Shown one piece after another: positions 34,219-43,027 of a DNA stretch of 64,000 bases; positions within the stretch are counted from its first letter, which is position 1; each line of letters opens with the position of its first letter. Origin of the DNA: an uncultured Coriobacteriaceae bacterium (GTDB lineage: Bacteria; Actinomycetota; Coriobacteriia; Coriobacteriales; Atopobiaceae). The stretch is taken from NCBI GenBank assembly GCA_902788705.1, contig CADALE010000004.1, positions 58,128 to 122,127 on the forward strand. The letters are read 5' to 3'. Both the position numbers and the translations under genes were made by a program. The notes beneath the pieces are model-generated. The model made no database searches. It saw only the letters and a program-made list of their open reading frames with translations, and had not been told where the DNA came from.

Positions 34219-36522
34219 ATGGCGTTCGCGCAGGTCGTGCTTGACATACCTACGCGCCTGCTCGAGGGCGCCTTCTGCTACGCGGTGCCCGACGGCCTGG
34301 CAGGCGAGGTGCAGGTGGGGGCCACCGTGCTGGTAACCTTCTCGCACCGCGCGGCCGTGGGCTACGTGATGGGGCTGCTTGACGAGGCGCCGCAGGGCCT
34401 TGACGAGGCCCGCCTGCTTCCCATCGAGCGCGTGCTGGCGGCCCCGGCGTTCGACGAGGCGCGTGGTCGCGTGGCGACGTGGATGGCGCGCGAGTACGCG
34501 TGCCCGCTCTCCGAGGCCGTGCGTCCCTTCCTTGCGCCCGGCCAGGGCTTTCGCGTGCGCCGCGTCGAGGAGGGTGGCGCCTGGGAGCTGGTGAGCGAGG
34601 CCGCGGCGCCTGTGGACGAGCGCTGGGTGTGCCTCACCGACGAGGCGTGCGGCTTCGAGCCGCGCAAGACGGCCGCGCGCCAGCGTGCCCTCATGGCGGC
34701 GCTCGCAGAGGGGCCGGTGCGCATGGCCGAGCTGACGGCGCTGCTGTCGGGCGCGGCCGGCGTGGTGTCAGCCCTGCAGAAGCGCGGTGTGGTGAGCGTG
34801 TTCGAGCGCAGGCGGGTGCGCGGCGAGACGACGACCACCCTGTCGAGCGCACGGGCCGAGCGTCCACATCAGCTGACGGCCGGGCAGCGCGATGCGCTGG
34901 CGGCAATAGAGGAGGCCTGCCGGGCAGGCAGGGGAGACGTCGTGCTGGTGGACGGCGTGACGGGCTCGGGTAAGACCGAGGTGTACCTCAGCGCCATCGA
35001 GGCGGTGCGTGCCCAGGGCAAGGGTGCCCTCGTGCTGGTTCCCGAGATCTCGCTCACCGCCCAGACCGTGGGCCGCTTCCGTGCGCGCTTCGGCGACGAC
35101 GTGGCCATCCTGCATTCGCGCCTCTCGGTGGGCGAGCGCTTCGACCAGTGGGACCTTGCCCGCACGGGCCAGGCCCACGTGGTGGTGGGCGCCCGCTCGG
35201 CCCTCTTTGCCCCGATCCCTAACCTGGGACTTGTGGTCATCGACGAGGAGCACGAGTGGACCTACAAGCAGGAAAGCGCCCCGCGCTACCATGCACGCGA
35301 CGTGGCGGCTCGGCTGGCGGCCGAGACCGGCGCGGCGCTTGTGCTGGGCTCCGCCACCCCTAGCCTCGAGAGCCTCGCGCGCTGCGAGGCGGGCACGTGG
35401 CAGGGCGTTACGTGGACGCGGGTGAAGATGCCCGAGCGGCCGGGCGGGGCCCTGTTGCCCACGGTCCGCGTCGTGGACATGGCCCGCGAGTTTCAGTCGG
35501 GCAACCGGTCGGTGTTCTCGCGCGAGCTGGCCGAGGCCCTGCAGGGCGTGGCCGAGCGACGCGAGAAGGCGGTCCTCCTGCTTAATCGGCGGGGCTTCGC
35601 CACCTTCCTCATGTGCCGCGACTGCGGGTGCGTGCCCGAGTGCCCGCACTGCTCCACCTCGCTTACCTACCATGAGCGCACACATGCGCTCATGTGCCAT
35701 ACCTGTGGCCGCACGTGGCCGGTGCGGGCGTTTCCCGACCCCTCCACCCGCTGTCCCAACTGCGGCAGCCGCTACCTTGCGGCCTTTGGCATGGGCACGC
35801 AGCGCGTGGAGGACGAGCTGCGCATGCTCCTTCCGCCGGACGTGGACGTGATTCGCATGGATGCCGACTCCACGCGCCAGAAGGGTGCCCACCAACGGCT
35901 GCTGGAGGAGTTCGACGCAAGCGAGTGCGCGGTTCTGGTGGGCACGCAGATGATTGCCAAGGGGCTCGACTTTCCCGAGGTCACGCTGGTTGGCGTGGTG
36001 AATGCTGACACCACGCTGAAGATGCCCGACTTCCGAGCGGCGGAGCGCACCTACGACCTGCTCGAGCAGGTGGCGGGTCGCGCGGGCAGGGGAGAGCGCG
36101 CCGGCCAGGTGTTCGTGCAGACCTACTGGGCGTCGCACCCGGCCATCCAGGCGGTGGCGTGCCACGACCGCGACCTGTTCCTGGCGGCCGAGGAGGCGGA
36201 CCGTCGCGAGGGGCTGTACCCACCTTACGCGCGCCTCGCCAACGTCGTGGTGTGGGGCAAGGACGCCCAGGGCGTGCGCACCGCCTGCGACGAGCTGGCC
36301 GCCTCCGTTCGTGCGGAGGCGGGGGAGCGCGCGGGCTGGGAGGTGCTGGGGCCGGCCGACTGCGCGAAGGCCAAGGCCAAGGACAACTACCGTCGCCACG
36401 TGCTGGTGAAGGCCCCTGCCGATGCGGAGCTGGGAGAGCTGCTGGGCTCGTGTGCGCGCGGGCTGGGCCGTCGACCCGGCATCAGCGTGGCGGTGGACGT
36501 GGACGCCTACGACCTCGTGTAG
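34219..36522 (+). CDS. priA: Primosomal replication-restart helicase PriA
   Basis: Reloads the replisome at stalled forks. The 767-residue protein has the N-terminal DNA-binding region, a superfamily 2 helicase core with GVTGSGKTEVY and VIDEEHEWTYKQ (DEEH box), and the zinc-binding insert of eight cysteines between about residues 468 and 515 (CRDCGCVPECPHC then CHTCG and CPNCG), followed by GTQRVEDEL. Ribosome site GAGGGGAGG precedes the ATG. It is divergently placed from the exonuclease gene with a 109-bp shared region, and ends before a strong hairpin. Confidence 0.95.
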   Translation: MAFAQVVLDIPTRLLEGAFCYAVPDGLAGEVQVGATVLVTFSHRAAVGYVMGLLDEAPQGLDEARLLPIERVLAAPAFDEARGRVATWMAREYACPLSEAVRPFLAPGQGFRVRRVEEGGAWELVSEAAAPVDERWVCLTDEACGFEPRKTAARQRALMAALAEGPVRMAELTALLSGAAGVVSALQKRGVVSVFERRRVRGETTTTLSSARAERPHQLTAGQRDALAAIEEACRAGRGDVVLVDGVTGSGKTEVYLSAIEAVRAQGKGALVLVPEISLTAQTVGRFRARFGDDVAILHSRLSVGERFDQWDLARTGQAHVVVGARSALFAPIPNLGLVVIDEEHEWTYKQESAPRYHARDVAARLAAETGAALVLGSATPSLESLARCEAGTWQGVTWTRVKMPERPGGALLPTVRVVDMAREFQSGNRSVFSRELAEALQGVAERREKAVLLLNRRGFATFLMCRDCGCVPECPHCSTSLTYHERTHALMCHTCGRTWPVRAFPDPSTRCPNCGSRYLAAFGMGTQRVEDELRMLLPPDVDVIRMDADSTRQKGAHQRLLEEFDASECAVLVGTQMIAKGLDFPEVTLVGVVNADTTLKMPDFRAAERTYDLLEQVAGRAGRGERAGQVFVQTYWASHPAIQAVACHDRDLFLAAEEADRREGLYPPYARLANVVVWGKDAQGVRTACDELAASVRAEAGERAGWEVLGPADCAKAKAKDNYRRHVLVKAPADAELGELLGSCARGLGRRPGISVAVDVDAYDLV

Positions 36523-36562
36523 CGCCCCCACAAAAGGGGCGCCTCCGGTGAACCTGCCACGA

Positions 36563-36597
36563 CCTGCCACGGGATAGCCACCGTGGCAGGATTCCTT
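36563..36597 (+). terminator. Intrinsic terminator after priA
   Basis: A perfect 10-bp stem, CCTGCCACGG (36563-36572) with CCGTGGCAGG (36581-36590), followed by ATTCCTTT. A smaller GC hairpin at about 36524-36542 precedes it. Confidence 0.65.
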
Positions 36598-36633
36598 TCA
36601 GTCGGAGCCCTCTGCGTCTTTCGTGCTCGTTGG

Positions 36634-36661
36634 TTTGGCGTGGCCAGCGCTGGGGTACCAT
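36634..36661 (+). promoter_or_regulatory. Candidate promoter of def
   Basis: TTTGGC (36634-36639), 16 bp, TACCAT (36656-36661). The GTACCATAG string recurs before other genes in this window. Confidence 0.35.
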
Positions 36662-36698
36662 AGCAGCGTTGAGAACTGCGTCCAAAAGGAGCGAAACC

Positions 36699-37241
36699 AT
36701 GGCAGACCTTGCTGACGACATCGTCGTTGCCCCCGACGTGCGGCTCAAGACCGAGTGCGCACCCATCGAGGAGATCACGCCCGAGATTCGCGCGCTTGCC
36801 GAGCGCATGGCGGCTGACATGTACGCCACCGACGGCTGCGGCATCGCCGCACCGCAGGTGGGCGAGCTGGTGCAGCTCGTGGTGATTGACTGCGACTACA
36901 TCGACGACAACAACCGCAACCCCTACTACCTGGTGAACCCCGAGATTCTGGTGGCCGATGGCGAGGAGCACGAGCTCGCGGAGGGCTGCCTCTCGTTCCC
37001 GGGCATCACGGTTCGCGTGAGCCGCCCCAGCCACGTGGTGGTGCAGGCGCGCAACCTTGATGGCGACCTCATGCGCTACGAGGCGCGCGACAACCTCATG
37101 GCCGTGTGCCTGCAGCACGAGATCGACCACCTGCACGGCGTCACGATGATCGACCACCTCTCGCCCGCCCAGCGCATGATTGCCATGCGCGAGCTGGCGC
37201 AGGCCAAGGCGGCCGGCGCCCGTCCTGGTGAGACCGACTAG
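36699..37241 (+). CDS. def: Peptide deformylase
   Basis: Removes the formyl group from new proteins. A 180-residue metalloenzyme with the three family motifs in order: GCGIAAPQVG (about residue 47), EGCLSFPG (about 95, Cys metal ligand) and QHEIDHLHG (about 137, two His ligands and catalytic Glu). The ATG lies after AAAAGGAGCGAAACC, an excellent ribosome site; an earlier in-frame start at 36630 overlaps the promoter. fmt, which adds the formyl group to initiator tRNA, follows 79 bp downstream, the usual pairing. Confidence 0.96.
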   Translation: MADLADDIVVAPDVRLKTECAPIEEITPEIRALAERMAADMYATDGCGIAAPQVGELVQLVVIDCDYIDDNNRNPYYLVNPEILVADGEEHELAEGCLSFPGITVRVSRPSHVVVQARNLDGDLMRYEARDNLMAVCLQHEIDHLHGVTMIDHLSPAQRMIAMRELAQAKAAGARPGETD

Positions 37242-37320
37242 GCGAGGCCGACAGGGTTCGCCATGCGGGCGGGGCCTGGGCCGGCGTGCCTTGCCCCGAC
37301 TTGCGAGGAGAGGAGCCTCC

Positions 37321-38235
37321 ATGCGCATCACGTTCATGGGGACGCCCGAGTTTGCGGTGCCGTCCCTGCGTCTGCTTGCCGAGCGTCACGAGGTGACGCT
37401 CGTGGTAACCCGTCCCGACGCGCCACGCCAGCGCGGGAAGCGCCTCGTGTCGTCACCCGTGAAGGCCGCAGCGCTCGAGCTGGGCATTCCCGTGCTCGAG
37501 ACCACGCGCATGACCCCCGAGGCGCTTGACCGCGTGCGCGCTGAGCGTCCCGACGTCATCGCGGTGGCGGCCTATGGCTGCATCCTTCCCGACGCCCTGC
37601 TTGAGATGGCGCCGCTGGGCTGCGTGAACGTGCACGGGTCGCTCCTGCCGCGCTGGCGCGGCGCGGCTCCCATCCAGCGTGCGGTGCTTGCGGGCGACGA
37701 GCGCGCGGGCATCTCCATCATGCGGATCGTTCATGAGCTTGACGCAGGTGCGTACTGCCGTCAGGCATCGGTCGAGGTGGGGGACAAGGGCTGTGCCCAG
37801 GTGATGGACGAGCTTGCCGTCCTCGGCGCGCGCGAGCTGGTTGCCGCGCTCGACGACATGGAGGCCGGTACGGCCATCTGGGTGGAGCAGGATCCTTCGC
37901 AGGTGACGTACGCCGCCAAAGTCGAGAAGGCCGAGATGCGCCTTGTGCCCGGCGACTCCGCCCTGTCCAACCTGCGGCGCGTCCGCGCCTCGACCGACGC
38001 CGCCCCAGCCCGCCTGCTCCTTGACGACAAGGGCGTGCGCGCCCTGGTTGCCATGCTGTCGGATGCCGACGTTGCCGCAGGCACGGCGCTCGTGCGGCGC
38101 GGCCGGGTGCTGCTGGGGTGTGCCGACGGCGCGTTGGAGCTCGTGCGCGTGAAGCCCGACGGCAAGCGCGAGATGGAGGCCTCGGCCTGGGCCGCAGGCC
38201 TGCGTGGCAAGGAGTTCTGCTGGACGGAGGCCTAG
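37321..38235 (+). CDS. fmt: Methionyl-tRNA formyltransferase
   Basis: Formylates initiator Met-tRNA using 10-formyl-THF. The 304-residue protein has MGTPEFAVPSL at the N-terminus, VVTRPDAPRQRGKR, the NVHGSLLPRWRGAAPIQRA catalytic block (about residues 104-122) with the Asn-His pair, and a C-terminal OB-like tRNA-binding domain. GAGGAG sits before the ATG. It lies between def and rsmB, a very common order. Confidence 0.95.
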   Translation: MRITFMGTPEFAVPSLRLLAERHEVTLVVTRPDAPRQRGKRLVSSPVKAAALELGIPVLETTRMTPEALDRVRAERPDVIAVAAYGCILPDALLEMAPLGCVNVHGSLLPRWRGAAPIQRAVLAGDERAGISIMRIVHELDAGAYCRQASVEVGDKGCAQVMDELAVLGARELVAALDDMEAGTAIWVEQDPSQVTYAAKVEKAEMRLVPGDSALSNLRRVRASTDAAPARLLLDDKGVRALVAMLSDADVAAGTALVRRGRVLLGCADGALELVRVKPDGKREMEASAWAAGLRGKEFCWTEA

Positions 38236-38238
38236 CCC

Positions 38239-39666
38239 ATGGCACAGCTCAGCCCCTCCCGCAAGGTGGCGCTCTCGCTTGTGTCGCAACGTCGGCGCCA
38301 TGACGGCCGCATCCGCGAGCTGCTGCGCACCTCCGAGGCTATGGACGCCCTGGAGGACGCGCGCGACCGCGCCTTGGCCGCTCGGCTTGCCTTTGGGGCA
38401 GTATCGGCCCAAGGCACGCTTGACCGGCTGCTTGACGAGCGGCTGCGCCGCCCGTCGTCGGTGGAGCCACGGGTGCGCGATGCGCTGCGCGTGGCTGCCT
38501 TCGAGTGCTGCTACCTCTCCACGCCCCAGTCGGCTGCCGTGAGCCAGGGGGTCGAGCTTGTTCGCCTGGCATCCCCGCGTGCGGCAGGCTTGGCCAATGC
38601 GGTGCTGCGGCGCCTCTGCCAGGACGTGAGGCCCCAGGTGCAGGATGCGCGTGCGAGGTGCGCGGACGGCGCGTGCGGCATCGACGATCTCGCACTCGTT
38701 GGCGGCCTCCCGTCTTGGCTGCTTGAGCGCGTCGCCGTGCAGCGTGGCCTTGACGCCGCGCGTAACCTGGCGCTCTGTCAGCTTGAGGCCGCACCCGTGT
38801 ACGTGGCGGCAAACCCAGCCTTGGCCACGACTTCCGAGACGCTCCGGTCGCTGCGGGAAGCTGGCCTGGATCCGCAGCCCACCTTGCTGCCAAGGGCCTT
38901 CCAGCTGGGAGCCCCGGCGGGCCTTGCGGGCTCTGGCCTGGTGGGCAGTGGCCAGCTGGCCGTGTCCGACCTTGCCGCACAGCTGGTGGCCTGCATGGCG
39001 TCGCCCCAACCGGGGTACAACGTGCTCGAGGTGGGGCAGGGCCGCGGAACCAAGACGATGCTACTGCAGGCCGAGGCCCTCGCGCAGGGCGGTTTCTGCG
39101 AGGTGACGGGTGTCGACTCCGAGGCCTTCAAGACCAAGGTGACGTCAAGGCGCATGTCTCGCGCGGGTTTGGCCAAGCATGTTCGCTGCGTCACGCTTGA
39201 TGGTAGGCTTGTCTCGTCGACCACCTTGCCCGGAATGCCCCACGATGGCTTTGACGTGGCGTTTGTTGACGCGCCATGCTCAGGCACCGGCACGATGCGC
39301 CGTCATCCCGAGATCGCGTGGACGCTTTCGGCCGAGAGCCTTGAGGGGGAGGGGTCGCTCCCTCGGCTGCAGCTGCAGCTACTGGCGGCCGCCTCCGCGT
39401 GCGTCCGGACCGGCGGCCTGCTTGCCTACGCCACCTGCTCGCTGATGGCCGAGGAGAACGAGCGCGTCGTCGAGTCGTTCCTCGAAAGTCCCGAGGGGTC
39501 GCGCTTCGAGGTGGTGCCCGCCTACGCGACGCCGGGCGTGGCGATGGCGTCCGAAGGGGCGCAGGAGGCCGTGCGCATGCGCACGGACGGGCGTGGATGG
39601 TTCCAGTCGATTCCGGCGACCGCCTCGTTTGACGGGCACTTCTGCACGGTCATGCGTCGCCGGTAG
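38239..39666 (+). CDS. rsmB: 16S rRNA (cytosine-967-C5)-methyltransferase RsmB/Sun
   Basis: A 475-residue RNA m5C methyltransferase. The first 140 residues form a NusB-like RNA-binding domain; the C-terminal part has the SAM loop VLEVGQGRGTKTMLL, the DAPCSGTGTMRRHPEIAW motif IV with one catalytic Cys, and ATCSLMAEENE motif VI with the second. It starts 3 nt after fmt. The SAM loop reads QGRG rather than the more usual APGG, a small departure. Confidence 0.92.
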   Translation: MAQLSPSRKVALSLVSQRRRHDGRIRELLRTSEAMDALEDARDRALAARLAFGAVSAQGTLDRLLDERLRRPSSVEPRVRDALRVAAFECCYLSTPQSAAVSQGVELVRLASPRAAGLANAVLRRLCQDVRPQVQDARARCADGACGIDDLALVGGLPSWLLERVAVQRGLDAARNLALCQLEAAPVYVAANPALATTSETLRSLREAGLDPQPTLLPRAFQLGAPAGLAGSGLVGSGQLAVSDLAAQLVACMASPQPGYNVLEVGQGRGTKTMLLQAEALAQGGFCEVTGVDSEAFKTKVTSRRMSRAGLAKHVRCVTLDGRLVSSTTLPGMPHDGFDVAFVDAPCSGTGTMRRHPEIAWTLSAESLEGEGSLPRLQLQLLAAASACVRTGGLLAYATCSLMAEENERVVESFLESPEGSRFEVVPAYATPGVAMASEGAQEAVRMRTDGRGWFQSIPATASFDGHFCTVMRRR

Positions 39667-39742
39667 TTTCGCCAGCTCGTTAAAAGGCTTACATCTATGC
39701 AGTCAGATGAGGAAGGGGCGACAGGCGTCCTGACAGGCAGAC

Positions 39743-39967
39743 CTAGTCGTCGGACTTGAGGCTGTCCAGCGAGGGGCCGGCCTTGACCGTCTTGCGCTGG
39801 TCGGTGTTGTAGAACCCGTGGCCCTCGAAGTGGATGCCCGAGGCGGTGAAGACGCGCTCTGCCGGAGCGCCGCATTCGGGGCACGTGACGTCAGGATGCT
39901 CGCTCATGGGGTGCTCAACCTCGAACACCGAGCCGCACGAGGTGCACTTGTAGTCATAACGGGCCAT
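39743..39967 (-). CDS. FmdB-family zinc-ribbon protein
   Basis: A 74-residue protein with two CxxC pairs (CTSCG near residue 8 and CPECG near residue 29) and the FmdB-type start MARYDYKCTSCG. It probably binds one zinc ion; the cellular role is unclear and may be regulatory. GGAGG stands 6 nt before the ATG. It converges with rsmB. Confidence 0.88.
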   Translation of the reverse strand: MARYDYKCTSCGSVFEVEHPMSEHPDVTCPECGAPAERVFTASGIHFEGHGFYNTDQRKTVKAGPSLDSLKSDD

Positions 39968-40141
39968 GTCCTGCCTCCGGTCACGATTGTCCCTGTCGCG
40001 CGTTGCGACGCGTTAGACACTGTACCCAACTTCGCTGCGAATATCCATCGCGATGTAGGTTCCATCGTGCCGCCACCATCCCTGTTATCATCGTGGCTAG
40101 TGCCATGCGCACCATAACGCGACGCCAACCGAGGAGTGCCC

Positions 40142-41512
40142 ATGCCCATCCAAGGTGCCATCTTTGACTTCGACGGAACCATCGTCGACTCCATGCCCAT
40201 GTGGCGCTATGCGCCCGACCAGCTGCTGCGGCGCTACGGGCAGCGCATGACGCAGGAGGTGTTTGACGCCACCGAGCCGCTCAACTGCGACGACGAGTGC
40301 CTGTGGTTCCACGAGCACCTAGGGGTGGGGCAGAGCGGCGAGGCGCTGTTCGAGGAGCTGCGCGCCATCGTGCGCAAGGAGTACTCGACGACGGTCGAGG
40401 CCTGGCCGCATGTGCGGGAGTTTTTGCAGAGCCTTGCCGACGCGGGCATTCCCATGGTGATCGCCTCGTCCACGCCGGCCGACGACATCCGCGTGGGGCT
40501 TCGCGCGCATGGCCTGGAAGGCTACTTCAAGGACGTGGTCTTTACGGGCGACGTGGGACGCGGCAAGGAGTTTCCCGACGTGTACCTGCACGCTCTCGGC
40601 TTGCTGGGCACGCCGATGGGGCAGACGTGGGTGTTCGAGGACGCGCCCTTCGGGGTGCGCACGGCCCACGAGACGGGCTTTCCCGTGGTGGCGCTGCTCA
40701 ACGACCACGACGGCCGCGACGAGTCGTTCCTGCGTGCTCATGCCGACATACTCGTGCATGGCTATGACGAGCTGTCTCTTGCGCTCATCGACGACTTTGC
40801 GCCAAGCGTGGCTGCCGATGCCGCAGAAGGTGGGGAGGTCTGCCGGGTGCTGGTGGTGGACGGCTCGCCGCAGCCCAGCTCGCCCGAGCTGGTGGCGCGC
40901 CTTGCCGACGAGGCCGACTACCTCGTGGCGGCCGACCGGGGGGCAGAGGTGCTGCATCAGCTGGGCCGGGCGCCGCAGGCGTTCTGTGGCGATGACGACT
41001 CGGTGGCCCCGGAGGTGGCAGCGTGGGCGCATGCATCAGCCACGACCGACATCCGCTTCCCGTCCGAGAAGTATGCTACCGACCTCGCGCTGGCCATCGA
41101 CTGCGCTCGGCACGAGGCGGCCCGCAGGGGTGCACGCCTTCAGCTTACACTTACCTGCGCCTCGGGAGGTCGCCTAGACCACCAGCTTGCCGTGATGGGG
41201 CTGCTGGCGCGCAACGCCGATGCAAGCCCGCGCGTGGTGGAGGATGGCCTTGAGTGCCGCGTGCTGTCTCCGCAGGGTGCCCCGTCGTGGAGCGTGGGCG
41301 CGCAGGAGGGAGCGGTTGGCGCCACGCTCTCGGTGATCGCGCTGGGTGGCACTGCCATGGTGACGGAGCGCGGCCTGCGCTGGGAGCTTGACCATCGCGA
41401 GCTTGCCCCGCTCGACGACCTCGGCGTGAGCAACGTGGTGTGCTCGTCGGATGCCCAGGTGGTGTGTGACGAGGGCGTGGCTGCGGTGTTCCTACTGGGG
41501 CCCGTCCGATAG
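40142..41512 (+). CDS. Fusion: HAD-family phosphatase + thiamine pyrophosphokinase
   Basis: A 456-residue two-domain protein. Residues 1-215 are a HAD hydrolase of the beta-phosphoglucomutase-like group: FDFDGTIVDS at 8-17 with the nucleophile Asp, SSTPADD, and a late FEDAPFG. Residues 232-456 are thiamine pyrophosphokinase: GDDDSV (283-288), KYATDLALAI (310-319) and GGRLDH (342-347), followed by the thiamine-binding C-terminal beta domain. The kinase half makes thiamine diphosphate; the phosphatase half could supply free thiamine from thiamine monophosphate, but this is inference. ATG 40142 follows GAGGAG by 5 nt. Confidence 0.88.
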   Translation: MPIQGAIFDFDGTIVDSMPMWRYAPDQLLRRYGQRMTQEVFDATEPLNCDDECLWFHEHLGVGQSGEALFEELRAIVRKEYSTTVEAWPHVREFLQSLADAGIPMVIASSTPADDIRVGLRAHGLEGYFKDVVFTGDVGRGKEFPDVYLHALGLLGTPMGQTWVFEDAPFGVRTAHETGFPVVALLNDHDGRDESFLRAHADILVHGYDELSLALIDDFAPSVAADAAEGGEVCRVLVVDGSPQPSSPELVARLADEADYLVAADRGAEVLHQLGRAPQAFCGDDDSVAPEVAAWAHASATTDIRFPSEKYATDLALAIDCARHEAARRGARLQLTLTCASGGRLDHQLAVMGLLARNADASPRVVEDGLECRVLSPQGAPSWSVGAQEGAVGATLSVIALGGTAMVTERGLRWELDHRELAPLDDLGVSNVVCSSDAQVVCDEGVAAVFLLGPVR

Positions 41513-41572
41513 CCAGCCACAACCTGTGGGGGATGCGCCCACAATCCCACCACAAGAAAGCGTAGTCTTCGC

Positions 41573-41600
41573 TTGCAAGCTGGCGTTCCTGTGCTATATT
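41573..41600 (+). promoter_or_regulatory. Promoter of rpmB
   Basis: TTGCAA (41573-41578), 16 bp, TATATT (41595-41600), 56 bp before the L28 start. Confidence 0.6.
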
Positions 41601-41656
41601 CGTACAGCTTGTACAAAACGCGGGCGCGTCCCGCCCGCCCTATGGAGGTCTGAGTC

Positions 41657-41845
41657 ATGTCTAAGGTTTGCGAAATCTGCGGCAAGCACGCCGTTGCCGG
41701 CCGTTCCATCAGCCACTCCCACCGCACCGTCAACCGCAAGTTCAAGCCCAACATCCAGCGCGTCACCATCGTGCAGGAGGGCCACGCCAAGAAGATGAAC
41801 GTGTGCACGCAGTGCCTCAAGAAGGGCAACCTCGCCCGCTCGTAG
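41657..41845 (+). CDS. rpmB: 50S ribosomal protein L28 (zinc-binding form)
   Basis: A 62-residue basic protein with the L28 pattern: SKVCEICGKHAVAG at the N-terminus, an NRKFKPNIQ stretch and a C-terminal VCTQCLKKG. Two CxxC pairs mark the zinc-containing (C+) form. The ATG follows TATGGAGG, and a hairpin terminator lies 26 bp after the stop. Confidence 0.96.
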   Translation: MSKVCEICGKHAVAGRSISHSHRTVNRKFKPNIQRVTIVQEGHAKKMNVCTQCLKKGNLARS

Positions 41846-41870
41846 CGGCGCGCCACAAGGTCGGAAAGCC

Positions 41871-41896
41871 GGAGGGCTCCCCACGGGGAGCCCTCC
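41871..41896 (+). terminator. Hairpin terminator after rpmB
   Basis: An 11-bp perfect stem (41871-41881 with 41886-41896) with a 4-nt loop. The following TTGCG is T-poor, so efficiency is uncertain. Confidence 0.6.
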
Positions 41897-41984
41897 TTGC
41901 GTTGGCAGCCCGCAAACCTTTGGTGTCCGGCGGCAGTCGCACAATGGCCCCGTAAAGCAGATTGTGACAGGGCGAGGTGCGACG

Positions 41985-42515
41985 ATGGGCGATGGGCCGA
42001 TGGGATGGGAGTTCACGAGGCGCGTGTGCCGCTGCGTGCTGCGTGGGGTCAGCCTGCTGTGCGGGTGCTTGGTGCTGGGGCTCCTGTACGACTTGGTGTT
42101 CGTGGTCATGCTGCAGGGCGGCGTGCGATACGCGGTTCCCCGAAGCATACGCATGCAGGAGCTTGATGCGCTGGAGGCTACCATGTCCCAGGCAGACCGC
42201 CAGCTGGTCGAGGAGGCGTTTTGCGCCCCCAACCCGTCGGGGGTGCGCACCTTTTGTGGTCAGCCCGAAGACCTCTCGCCAAGCTCGAGGCTGTCGCGGA
42301 TCATGGCGCGCGCCCTCTGCGAGCGCGAGGGCGTGAGGGCAAGCACCGTCTCGGCGGCCCGCATCCTTGGCGCCGAGTACGCAACCCTGGGATACGACCT
42401 GGCCGACCTGCGCATGAAGGCAGCTTGTTCGGCAGTCCGCTCGCTCGTAGGGTGTCTCGTGGTGCTGTGGGCGTCCCACAGGCTGCGAAGTCAGGCGCTC
42501 GCCCAGGCGCGGTAG
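41985..42515 (+). CDS. Hypothetical protein with membrane segments
   Basis: A 176-residue protein that I do not recognise. An N-terminal hydrophobic helix (about residues 18-42, VSLLCGCLVLGLLYDLVFV) and a C-terminal one (about 150-165) flank a soluble middle part with SxADRQLVEEAFCAPNP. Small and Cys-containing. The start at 41985 is taken because GAGGTG lies upstream. It lies alone between rpmB and the Asp23 gene; no function can be offered. Confidence 0.55.
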   Translation: MGDGPMGWEFTRRVCRCVLRGVSLLCGCLVLGLLYDLVFVVMLQGGVRYAVPRSIRMQELDALEATMSQADRQLVEEAFCAPNPSGVRTFCGQPEDLSPSSRLSRIMARALCEREGVRASTVSAARILGAEYATLGYDLADLRMKAACSAVRSLVGCLVVLWASHRLRSQALAQAR

Positions 42516-42643
42516 GCGATGTCGCCCATGCGTGACGCTTTGCTGCATCCGTTATCACGACGATGACGGCCGTGCCTTCTGCTAAACTCTCAATATTCAT
42601 GCGCCGGTCGCATAGGGTGTGCGACCTAGCGAGAGGAGAAGAC

Positions 42644-42988
42644 ATGACTCAGGCTATCGCGGGAACCCTCAAGGTCTCTAACGATTGCATCGCCGATCTG
42701 GCCGGATACGCCGCGCTCGAGTGCTACGGCGTCGTTGGCATGGCCCTGTCCGATTCCGAGAACGGCGTCACGCGCCTGCTGCCCTTCAACGTGCTGCGCA
42801 AGGGCATCAACGTGTCGGTCGAGAGCGGCCACGTGGTGGTTGACGTGCATGTCATCCTGGAGCAGGGCGTCAACATGGCGTCGGTGTCCTCCAATCTGGT
42901 AAGTTCTGTCAAGTTCATCCTCAGCAAGATTGCCGAGCTGGACGACGTCGAGGTGCGCGTGCACGTCGAGGGGATGCGCGCGCGCTAG
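42644..42988 (+). CDS. Asp23/Gls24 (YloU-like) family protein
   Basis: A 114-residue protein with the Asp23 alpha/beta pattern: GTLKVSNDCIADLAGYAALEC, then VVVDVHVILEQGVNM and a C-terminal DDVEVRVHVEGM. It precedes a DAK2-domain kinase as in the yloU-yloV pair of Firmicutes. Function is linked to envelope stress but is not settled. GAGAGGAG is 5 nt before the ATG; the upstream extension to 42563 is non-coding. Confidence 0.9.
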   Translation: MTQAIAGTLKVSNDCIADLAGYAALECYGVVGMALSDSENGVTRLLPFNVLRKGINVSVESGHVVVDVHVILEQGVNMASVSSNLVSSVKFILSKIAELDDVEVRVHVEGMRAR

Positions 42989-43027
42989 TCCGGTGGTGAC
43001 GAGAGGATAGGTAGAGGTTCCACGATT

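Noticed and set aside
34768..36570. 600-codon minus-strand open frame
   Set aside because: Shadow of priA; the translated sequence is low-complexity (Ala, Arg, His, Gly) and the sense strand has clear helicase motifs.
37453..39009. 518-codon minus-strand open frame
   Set aside because: Antisense of fmt and rsmB.
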